Below, one piece after another: positions 7,396 through 13,338 of a DNA stretch of 18,800 nucleotides. The translations under genes and the position numbers were made by a program. How positions within the stretch are numbered: position 1 is the stretch's first letter; the number at the start of each line of letters is the position of its first letter. The DNA lies in assembly GCA_900766135.1 (NCBI GenBank), contig CAAFUF010000042.1:1-18800 (forward strand), given 5' to 3'. The notes under the pieces were generated by a model, which was not told the origin of the DNA, ran no database searches, and was given only the letters and a program-made list of their open reading frames with translations. This stretch comes from Paenibacillaceae bacterium (lineage in GTDB: Bacteria > Bacillota > Bacilli > Paenibacillales > Paenibacillaceae).

Positions 7396-8847
7396 ATGAA
7401 CATTTCATCCCTGCCGGCCGCTTACCTAGAAAAGGTGACGGCCATGCTCGGCCCGGCCGAGACGGAGGCGTTTCTGGCAAGCTATGCCGCGCCCCGCACC
7501 TACGGACTGAGACTGAATACGCTGAAAATCGACCCGGCCTCTCCGGCGGCAGGCAAGCTGGCGGAGTTGTTTAACTTGCATCCGGTACCCTGGTGCGGGA
7601 CGGGCTATTATTACGAGGAATCGACCCGGCCGGGTAAGCATCCCTACCACGCTGCCGGTCTTTATTATATTCAAGAGCCGTCGGCAATGTCCGCCGTGGA
7701 GCTGCTGGATCCGCAACCCGGTCATGCGGTGCTGGACCTGGCCGCCGCGCCGGGCGGCAAAACGACCCAGATCGCCGCGAAAATGGCCGGACAAGGCCTG
7801 CTGATCAGCAACGAGATCCACCCGCAGCGCGCGCGCATTCTGGCGGAGAACGTCGAGCGGCTCGGCATCCGGAACGCCGTCGTGACACAGGCGGCGCCGC
7901 CGGCGCTGTCGGCCCGCTTCCCGCTCGCATTCGACCGGATCATGCTGGACGCCCCTTGCTCGGGCGAAGGCATGTTCCGCAAGGACCCCGAGGCGATCCG
8001 CGAATGGTCCCCGGAGGCGGTGGAGCTTTGCGCCGCGCGGCAGTGGGACATCTTGCAGGACGCGGTGGCGATGCTGAAGCCCGGCGGCCGGCTTGCCTAC
8101 TCCACCTGCACGTTCAACCGCCGCGAGAACGAGGACACGATCGTCCGCTTGCTGGCAGCGTATCCGTTCCTGCGGCTGATCGCCGAGAAGCGGATCTGGC
8201 CGCACCGCGAGCAGGGCGAAGGCCATTACGTCGCCCTGATTGAGCGGGATAATGAGGAAAAGAACGGCGCGATAGCCACCGGCAGCGACGGACGCACTGG
8301 CGCTGCCGCGGGCACGGACGGCGCAGTTCGCCGAGGCGGACGCGAGCGGGAACGCGGGCGCGGAGGCCGCTCCGGCCCGGCGGAGCGCAGCGTTGCCGCG
8401 GCCTGGGACAGCTTCCGCGCTTGGGTGGCGGACGAGCTACCGTCCTTTGCGCCTCCTGCTGGCGGCACCCCGCTTCTGTTTGGCGAGGCGCTGTATCTGC
8501 TGCCGGCTAGCGGCGGCTTGGCGCTGACGCCGGAACACCTGACCGGCCTGAAGGTCCCGCGCGCCGGGCTGCACCTCGGCGACGTCCGCAAAGGCCGGTT
8601 CGAGCCCGCCCACGCGCTCGCCATGGCGCTTGGCGCAGCCGAAGCCGCCCCGCGCGTATGGACGCTTGGCGAGGATTCGCCCCTCGCCGCCGCCTACCTG
8701 CGCGGCGAGACGCTGGAGGTGCCCGCTTCCTTGCGCGGCTGGCACCTCGTGACCCTCGCCTGCGGCGACGGCCAATACCCGCTGGGCTGGGGCAAAGCCA
8801 GCGGCGGGCAGCTAAAGAACCATCTGCCCAAGGGACTGCGGCATTAA
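7396..8847 (+). CDS. rsmF: RsmF/YebU-type rRNA m5C methyltransferase, paralogue 1
   Basis: The 483-residue protein is a SAM-dependent RNA m5C methyltransferase of the NOL1/NOP2/Sun family. SAM motif I VLDLAAAPGGKT lies at 112-123, motif IV DAPCSGEGM at 185-193 (C188) and motif VI STCTF at 236-240 with the presumed nucleophile C238. After the catalytic domain comes an Arg/Gly/Ala-rich, probably disordered linker (about 283-335). A small RNA-binding C-terminal domain follows, as in Gram-positive RsmF proteins. GGAAGGAG lies 9 nt before the ATG. A close paralogue, colinear over the first 240 residues, lies at 13339-14889. Which copy modifies which rRNA position cannot be told. The 16S target is inferred from family members. 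Confidence 0.9.
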   Translation: MNISSLPAAYLEKVTAMLGPAETEAFLASYAAPRTYGLRLNTLKIDPASPAAGKLAELFNLHPVPWCGTGYYYEESTRPGKHPYHAAGLYYIQEPSAMSAVELLDPQPGHAVLDLAAAPGGKTTQIAAKMAGQGLLISNEIHPQRARILAENVERLGIRNAVVTQAAPPALSARFPLAFDRIMLDAPCSGEGMFRKDPEAIREWSPEAVELCAARQWDILQDAVAMLKPGGRLAYSTCTFNRRENEDTIVRLLAAYPFLRLIAEKRIWPHREQGEGHYVALIERDNEEKNGAIATGSDGRTGAAAGTDGAVRRGGRERERGRGGRSGPAERSVAAAWDSFRAWVADELPSFAPPAGGTPLLFGEALYLLPASGGLALTPEHLTGLKVPRAGLHLGDVRKGRFEPAHALAMALGAAEAAPRVWTLGEDSPLAAAYLRGETLEVPASLRGWHLVTLACGDGQYPLGWGKASGGQLKNHLPKGLRH

Positions 8848-8890
8848 AATGCCGCGCCCAATTGATCCCCCATCTGGACGTTAGTCCAGA
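8838..8890 (+). other. Two hairpins in tandem after rsmF
   Basis: GCGGCATTAAAATGCCGC (8838-8855) is a 7-bp stem with a 4-nt loop that contains the rsmF stop codon. TCTGGACGTTAGTCCAGA (8873-8890) is a second perfect 7-bp stem with a GTTA loop. Neither has a T-run, so they do not look like intrinsic terminators. They may protect the 3' end of the transcript. Confidence 0.45.
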
Positions 8891-8917
8891 CCGCGCCCTC
8901 CCAGGCAGCATACAATA
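8890..8917 (+). promoter_or_regulatory. SigK-like sporulation promoter before the YjcZ-type microprotein
   Basis: CATACAATA (8909-8917) fits the SigK -10 consensus CATANNNTA exactly. An AC at 8890-8891 sits at the expected -35 distance (17 bp between). The -10 also equals the SigE box CATACAAT, but no SigE -35 is present. The predicted start is about 45 nt before the ATG at 8970. The sporulation gene downstream supports the reading. Confidence 0.45.
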
Positions 8918-8969
8918 CACTATCTCGTGATCAACGGGAAACCTATCCTGATGCAAGGGAGGAATAACA

Positions 8970-9065
8970 ATGGGTGAAATCTACGGAGGAGGCTTCACTT
9001 CGACGGGAGCTATTTTGGTGCTGTTCATCTTGCTCGTTATCGTTTCCCGTACCCTTCTGGTATAA
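8970..9065 (+). CDS. YjcZ-family sporulation microprotein
   Basis: This 31-residue protein has a Gly-rich start (MGEIYGGGF) followed by one hydrophobic helix (about residues 13-31, AILVLFILLVIV). That is the layout of the YjcZ-type small sporulation proteins found, often in many copies, in Bacillales. It should be a single-pass membrane or coat-associated peptide; the molecular role is unknown. An excellent site, AAGGGAGGAATAAC, precedes the ATG. A SigK-like promoter lies upstream and a strong terminator 22 bp downstream, so it is a complete one-gene unit. The recognition rests on length, composition and context. Confidence 0.8.
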   Translation: MGEIYGGGFTSTGAILVLFILLVIVSRTLLV

Positions 9066-9086
9066 TGTCATAACATGCATGCAATA

Positions 9087-9125
9087 AGCGGCTGGGATCC
9101 CTTGCGGATTCCGCCGCTCTTTTTT
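9087..9125 (+). terminator. Strong intrinsic terminator after the microprotein gene
   Basis: A stem of about 13 bp joins 9087-9100 (AGCGGCTGGGATCC) to 9106-9118 (GGATTCCGCCGCT), with one bulged T and one G-U pair. The loop is CTTGC and a run of six T follows (9120-9125). Confidence 0.85.
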
Positions 9126-9134
9126 AGGTCTCCC

Positions 9135-9164
9135 TTGACAAGGCAAACCGATTCGTGGAATAAT
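9135..9164 (+). promoter_or_regulatory. SigA-like promoter of the ArsR-DUF2087 gene
   Basis: A consensus -35 TTGACA (9135-9140) is followed after 18 bp by AATAAT (9159-9164), which is preceded by TGG and so forms an extended -10. Transcription would start near 9171, right at the edge of the dyad at 9173-9196. That arrangement suits autorepression. Confidence 0.6.
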
Positions 9165-9172
9165 ACGATCAA

Positions 9173-9196
9173 CTAATTAAACGAGTATCGAATTAG
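9173..9196. promoter_or_regulatory. Candidate autoregulatory operator (dyad)
   Basis: CTAATT (9173-9178) and AATTAG (9191-9196) form a perfect 6-bp dyad with a 12-nt spacer, between the promoter and the start codon of the regulator. The left half extends to CTAATTAA, the reverse complement of TTAATTAG. That 8-mer occurs twice in front of the transporter gene. This is the natural binding site candidate for the encoded HTH protein. Confidence 0.5.
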
Positions 9197-9208
9197 CGAG
9201 GGATGAAC

Positions 9209-9793
9209 ATGCAGCTGGACCGGTTGGTCAATTTCCATAAAGCGGTGGGGGATGTGACCCGCATCCGCATTATTGCTTTGCTTCAGAACGGCCCCTTGCA
9301 CGGTCAAGCGCTGGCGGGGAAGCTTGGCGTCACCCCGCCGACGATCACGCATCATATGACCAAGCTAAGGGAAGCCGATTTGGTATACGAGCGCCGCGAT
9401 AAGAATACGATCTATTTCTACTTGAACGAAAAAAGCCTCACCCTCCAGGCCCAAGCGATCCTGAAAATCGGCAAGGCGCTCCCCGCGGCCGAGGACAAGC
9501 ACGAAGAAGCGGCGCGTAAAGCCGCGGTCCTGGAGAACTTCTTCAACAAGGACGGCACCTTGAAGCATCTGCCGGCCCAACGCAAGAAGAAGCTGATCGT
9601 GCTCGAACGCCTTGTCAAGGGCCTGGAGCCGCACCGCAAGTATTCGGAAAAGGAAATCAACGAATACATTCGGAACTATCACGAGGATTACGCCACGATT
9701 CGTCGCGAGTTTATCATGAACCATTACATGTACCGCGAAAATGATATTTACGAGCTGAACCCGCCGGAACTCTGGGGCAAGAGCTCATCCTAA
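9209..9793 (+). CDS. ArsR-type HTH regulator with DUF2087 domain
   Basis: The 194-residue protein has an N-terminal winged helix (about 1-75) with the recognition helix near TPPTITHHMTKL (42-53). A C-terminal DUF2087 domain (about 108-180) carries LPAQRKKKL, YSEKEINEYI and YHEDYATIRRE. DUF2087 is common in Firmicute regulators and may bind nucleic acid or a ligand. There is no cysteine, so a thiol metal site of the classical ArsR kind is absent. I chose ATG 9209 because GCGAGGGA sits at a better distance from it than from the in-frame ATG at 9203, which would add two residues. It is separated by a terminator from the MFS gene it probably controls. The inducer is unknown. Confidence 0.85.
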   Translation: MQLDRLVNFHKAVGDVTRIRIIALLQNGPLHGQALAGKLGVTPPTITHHMTKLREADLVYERRDKNTIYFYLNEKSLTLQAQAILKIGKALPAAEDKHEEAARKAAVLENFFNKDGTLKHLPAQRKKKLIVLERLVKGLEPHRKYSEKEINEYIRNYHEDYATIRREFIMNHYMYRENDIYELNPPELWGKSSS

Positions 9794-9815
9794 ACGCGGC
9801 GGATGGATCCACCGA

Positions 9816-9853
9816 GCAATGAGGCATCGCCTTTGGCCTTGTTGCCTTTTTTT
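9816..9853 (+). terminator. Intrinsic terminator between regulator and transporter
   Basis: GCAATGAGGC (9816-9825) pairs along all ten bases with GCCTTGTTGC (9836-9845), including two G-U pairs. A run of seven T follows (9847-9853). It ends the regulator transcript, so the transporter needs its own promoter. Confidence 0.75.
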
Positions 9854-9859
9854 GCCCAG

Positions 9860-9885
9860 TTAATTAGATGTCCATTTAATTAGAT
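9860..9885 (+). promoter_or_regulatory. Direct-repeat operator candidate before the MFS gene
   Basis: TTAATTAGAT occurs at 9860-9869 and again at 9876-9885 (16-nt period). TATAAC (9889-9894) just downstream is a plausible -10, so the repeats cover the -35 region. The 8-mer TTAATTAG is shared with the dyad in the regulator's promoter, in inverted orientation there. The 16-nt spacing would place two protein units about one and a half helical turns apart. Confidence 0.5.
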
Positions 9886-9930
9886 AGGTATAACATATTA
9901 AATTTCCACGAAAAGGAGTGGCCTTATCCC

Positions 9931-11193
9931 ATGACATCCTTACGAATCCTGCGCCAGGAACCTTCCTACCGCCGCCTGTTTGCGGCCGGGCTGGTCAACG
10001 GCATCGGCGACCGGTTCAGCCAAGTTGCCGTCCTCGGCTTGCTTTTATCGCTGACCGGCTCAGGGCTTGCCATCGGCATCACCTTTGCGGTCCGCCTTTT
10101 CCCATACCTTGTCTTCGGGCCGCTTGGCGGATGGCTCGCTGACCGTTTCTCCAAAAAAACGATCATGGTTTTCACCGACGCCGTCCGGCTCTTCTTTGCG
10201 TTGACACCGCTCCTGGTCCACGATTCAGGAGACGTCTGGATCATCTACGTCAGCGCGTTTGCTTTGTCCGCCGGCGAAGCCATCTATGCCCCGGCCCGCA
10301 TGTCGCTGATTCCCCGGCTCGTACGCCGGGAACACCTGCTGGCGGTGAACAGCCTGGAACAGGCCATGGTCGGTTTCGTGCTGATCGGTGGCTCTGTCAC
10401 GGGCGGAATCTTGGCAGCTGCGGTGGGCGGGCAGGTATCTTTTGCGCTTAACGCCGTGTCCTTCCTGGTCTCCGGCCTGCTGCTCCTCCGACTGGATATA
10501 GGCGAGCAGCCTGCAGCAACCGAAGCGGATGCCATCAAGCCGGGGGCGAAACACGCGATCGGGCGGTCCGCCAACTTCCGTCGGCTGGTAAGCCAGTCCT
10601 TCTTTTTGCGGATCATGCTGATCGTCTTTGCCGTTTGGCCGATCGGGGACGGGATATTTAACGTGCTGATCAGCGTATACGCCGCCGAAGTGTTCCATAT
10701 GGGAGATATCGGCATCGGACTGCTCTACGGGGCTCTGGGGACCGGGATGCTGATCGGCTCCGGGCTCGCCGGCAAAATGGCCCGCCACATGCGGACAGCC
10801 GCTGTTTTAACCCTGTTGCTCGAGGGGGTCTTTCAAGTGATGAGCAGCCAATCGCCTTCGTTTCTTCTGCTCCTTTTGCTGCTGGCTGCATCGGCGGTTA
10901 TCACCAGCGTGGGCAATGCTTGTAACGAAACGGTCCTGATGCAGCTGATTCCAAACGAATGGCAGGGCAGGTTCTTCGGCAGCCTGGCCACCTTGCAAAA
11001 TACCGTGATGGGCGTTGTCATGCTCGCTTCCGGTTTCCTTCTGGAGGTGGTGACGCCTAGAACCTTGGGGCTCGCCGGAGGAATGTTTCTCGCCTTGCTA
11101 GGTTTCGGCCTTAGCCTTACCTGGCTGCTGCGCCGTCCCAAAGCTGCCCGCGCCCTGTCTGACGGCGAGCCGCCCCGCATCTCCCTGGACTGA
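9931..11193 (+). CDS. MFS permease, probable drug/solute exporter
   Basis: The 420-residue protein has about 10-12 hydrophobic helices in two halves separated by a charged loop near 190-210. The MFS motif A equivalent GGWLADRFSKK lies at 66-76 between helices 2 and 3. The layout resembles the DHA3/EntS-like exporters that belong to the MFS_3 group. Substrate is unknown; export is inferred from this similarity and from the paired ArsR-type regulator. AAAAGGAG precedes the ATG by 12 nt, slightly long but with no better start. Upstream direct repeats suggest repression by the neighbouring regulator. A bidirectional terminator follows 16 bp after the stop. Confidence 0.87.
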   Translation: MTSLRILRQEPSYRRLFAAGLVNGIGDRFSQVAVLGLLLSLTGSGLAIGITFAVRLFPYLVFGPLGGWLADRFSKKTIMVFTDAVRLFFALTPLLVHDSGDVWIIYVSAFALSAGEAIYAPARMSLIPRLVRREHLLAVNSLEQAMVGFVLIGGSVTGGILAAAVGGQVSFALNAVSFLVSGLLLLRLDIGEQPAATEADAIKPGAKHAIGRSANFRRLVSQSFFLRIMLIVFAVWPIGDGIFNVLISVYAAEVFHMGDIGIGLLYGALGTGMLIGSGLAGKMARHMRTAAVLTLLLEGVFQVMSSQSPSFLLLLLLLAASAVITSVGNACNETVLMQLIPNEWQGRFFGSLATLQNTVMGVVMLASGFLLEVVTPRTLGLAGGMFLALLGFGLSLTWLLRRPKAARALSDGEPPRISLD

Positions 11194-11209
11194 ACCGTTG
11201 ACGACAACA

Positions 11210-11242
11210 AAAAAGCCGCTCCCTTTCCGGGTTCGGCTTTTT
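11210..11242. terminator. Bidirectional terminator
   Basis: AAAAAGCCG (11210-11218) pairs perfectly with CGGCTTTTT (11234-11242), with a nested CCC/GGG inside the loop. The T-run on the + strand serves the MFS gene. The A-run on the left gives a T-run on the minus strand for the HAD gene, whose stop is 5 bp away. Confidence 0.85.
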
Positions 11243-11246
11243 AGAC

Positions 11247-12059
11247 TTAGCTCAGTTGCTCTTCCAAACAGTATTTTTCCAAGGCACGCTTCACGCCTTC
11301 CTCATTGTTCGAGGCCGTCACGGCATTGGCGGCCGCTTTCACGTCGAGCGGGGAATTGTCCATGGCCACGCCCAGCCCGGCATAGGTGAGCATCGTTAAG
11401 TCGTTATAATAATTACCGATCGCCATGACATTTTCAGCCGGGATTCCGCGCTTTTCGGCCAGCTTCTGCAGGGCCGCCCCTTTGGAAGCCTCTTTATGCA
11501 TCAAGTCGATGAAGAAATCGCCGCTGCGCAGCATATTAAACTCTTGCGTCCATTGGCTCCAGTCCGCGTATACGCGGTCAAGCTGATCCATCTCGCCGGC
11601 AGCGGTGAATTTCACGATCGGTTGGCTGAAATCCGCCCAGCCCGGCATCTCCTCCGGCTCCATCAGGAATTGGTGGTACATGTCCAACGCTTCCTTGGTA
11701 AGCCCTGCCGCATTTTCCACATACAACGCAAAGGTGGTATTCACGTCAAAATGGACGTTGTTCTTGCGGCAATAATCCATATACGGTTCCAGCCCGTGCG
11801 GATTCAATGCGAATTCGTGGATGATTTCCTCGGTGCGCACGTCAACCGTCGCTGCTCCGTTATGGCTAATGACGTAGCCGTCCAGTCCAAGCTCGCGCAT
11901 ATAGGGAATCGAGCTCCGCGGGGCCCGGCCGGTGCACAACACGAACTCCGTGCCTTGCTCTGCGATGGCCCGGATCGTCTCGATCGTTCCCGAGGTCAGC
12001 ACGTGGTCGTCGGTGAGCAGCGTGCCGTCTACATCCAAAGCGATCAGTTTGTATTTCAT
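11247..12059 (-). CDS. Cof-type HAD-IIB phosphatase
   Basis: The 270-residue cytosolic Mg-dependent phosphatase belongs to the Cof/HAD-IIB group, which dephosphorylates sugar phosphates, flavin nucleotides and similar metabolites. Motif I is DVDGT (9-13), motif II is CTGR (42-45), motif III is K193 and motif IV is GNYYND (215-220). The cap domain (about 85-185) is of the alpha/beta C2 type. The first acidic residue of motif IV, usually GDxxND, is Asn216 here, while D220 is kept. AAAGGAGAG lies 11 nt before the ATG. The 500 bp upstream is a repeat-rich region, so its promoter must lie there or the gene reads through from rsuA. The substrate cannot be predicted. Confidence 0.88.
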   Translation of the reverse strand: MKYKLIALDVDGTLLTDDHVLTSGTIETIRAIAEQGTEFVLCTGRAPRSSIPYMRELGLDGYVISHNGAATVDVRTEEIIHEFALNPHGLEPYMDYCRKNNVHFDVNTTFALYVENAAGLTKEALDMYHQFLMEPEEMPGWADFSQPIVKFTAAGEMDQLDRVYADWSQWTQEFNMLRSGDFFIDLMHKEASKGAALQKLAEKRGIPAENVMAIGNYYNDLTMLTYAGLGVAMDNSPLDVKAAANAVTASNNEEGVKRALEKYCLEEQLS

Positions 12060-12560
12060 GTGTGGTGGTCTCTCCTTTCTTTCTCAACCCTCCCCATCCC
12101 TCCCTTACCGTAAGGGAGGGGGCCCGAGGGCCTGCTGCCCTCTGGTCTCCCGCAAAAGAGAAGAACGTGGGAGTGCAAGAGGCGCTCCTGCACGCTCACC
12201 CCTCCGGGGATCGCTTAACTTTGGCTCGTGGAACGCTTTTCCCCCTTCGGGTACGTCTTACTTGAGGCGCTCCCGGGTACCCTGGTAAACCGTGCTGCTC
12301 ATCCCTACTCCTGTCGGCGCACCCGGGCAGGCATCGTGCCATGAGCCGCTTGTCGCCCTGCGGGCACGCTCTACTTCGGACGCTCCTGCTCCAAGGCGGG
12401 TGACAGCAATGTTCGGCCTATATCCTTCTACTTCGTGCAGCTAAGGCGCTCTCCCTGCGGGAATCGCTCACTTGTAGCGCAAACCGCTGGTTTGTTGGGA
12501 GATGCAACGTGCTTCTTGGCTTCATGCCTGCAAACCCGGCGCTCTCCCTGCGGGAAACGC
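12060..12560. repeat. Gene-free stretch of short imperfect GC-rich repeats
   Basis: No coding frame is convincing here. The stretch is built from variants of a module GGCGCTC...CCCTGCGGG...CGCTCAC, seen near 12181, 12266, 12316, 12378, 12445 and 12538. Copies at 12445-12471 and 12538-12564 agree in 26 of 27 bases. Many modules contain a mini-hairpin, for example CCCCTCCGGGG at 12199-12209 and CCCTGCGGG. Such degenerate intergenic arrays are, in my experience, common in Paenibacillus. The last copy extends into the rsuA stop codon. Confidence 0.6.
12098..12120. repeat. Perfect 10-bp hairpin upstream of the HAD gene
   Basis: CCCTCCCTTA (12098-12107) and TAAGGGAGGG (12111-12120) form a perfect inverted repeat with a 3-nt loop. 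No T-run follows on either strand. It lies about 40 nt before the HAD start codon and could be the 5' leader of that gene or the distal 3' end of the rsuA transcript. Confidence 0.5.
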
Positions 12561-13337
12561 TCACGGTAGAGCGGAACGTGAGTTGCTTTTGTACATCCGC
12601 AAAGCGTCCAGCTCAGAATCGGTCAGCTCGCGGAAGGCGCCGAGCGGCAAGGACTCATCGAGGACGAGCGGCCCCATCGACAGGCGCTTCAGGTAGGTGA
12701 CCCGGGAGCCGACGGCCTCGAACATCCGCTTGACCTGATGGAATTTCCCTTCCGAGATGGTCAGTTGGATGCGGGAGATGAGGGTTCCATCCGCTTCGGC
12801 GCCTTGCTCCAGCACGTTCAGTTCTGCGGGCAAGGTGACATAGCCGTCGTCGAGCTCTACGCCCTCCCGGAACCGTTCGGCTTCCTCGTCGCCGACATGG
12901 CCGAGGACGACAGCCTCATACGTTTTAGGCACATGCTTGCGCGGGGACAACAGGTCGTGGGCCAACTGGCCGTCGTTGGTCAGCAGCAAGAGGCCCTCCG
13001 TATCCTTGTCCAGCCGGCCGACAGGGAACGGCGAGAACACTTGAAAGTCTGTCGGGAGCAAATCGAGCACGGTTTTCTCCCGGGCATCCTCGGTAGCCGA
13101 GATGACGCCCGGCGGCTTATGCAGCATTAAATAAACGAACTCGCGGTAAAAGATCCGCTCCCCGTCCAGTTCCACGACATCGGCCTCAGGATCGCACTGG
13201 ATGCCGCTGTCCTTGACGACAGCGCCGTTGATCGCGACTCGGCCTTGTTTGACGTATTTTTTGATTTCCGATCGGGTTCCGTAGCCGAGATGGCCCAAAA
13301 TTTTATCCAAACGTTGCGTTTTTTTGCCGGTACTCAT
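12561..13337 (-). CDS. rsuA: RsuA/RluB-family pseudouridine synthase
   Basis: The 258-residue enzyme isomerises uridine to pseudouridine in rRNA. An S4 RNA-binding domain (about 8-60, RLDKILGHLGYGTRSEIKK) precedes the catalytic domain with GRLDKDTEGLLLLTNDG at 107-123. D110 is the expected catalytic aspartate. The N-terminal layout and length fit RsuA, which modifies 16S U516 in E. coli, but RluB/RluE-type specificity cannot be excluded. GGAGGTGG, inside the end of the upstream rsmF copy, precedes the ATG. The gap between the two genes is one base, so translation is probably coupled. A repeat module forms the stop codon region and may have replaced the original 3' end. Confidence 0.88.
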   Translation of the reverse strand: MSTGKKTQRLDKILGHLGYGTRSEIKKYVKQGRVAINGAVVKDSGIQCDPEADVVELDGERIFYREFVYLMLHKPPGVISATEDAREKTVLDLLPTDFQVFSPFPVGRLDKDTEGLLLLTNDGQLAHDLLSPRKHVPKTYEAVVLGHVGDEEAERFREGVELDDGYVTLPAELNVLEQGAEADGTLISRIQLTISEGKFHQVKRMFEAVGSRVTYLKRLSMGPLVLDESLPLGAFRELTDSELDALRMYKSNSRSALP

Positions 13338-13338
13338 G

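Noticed and set aside
9209..9793. Arsenic or other thiol-metal sensor
   Set aside because: The protein lacks cysteine, and no arsenic-resistance gene is nearby.
12060..12560. CRISPR array
   Set aside because: The repeats vary in length and spacing, have no uniform spacers, and no cas gene is near.
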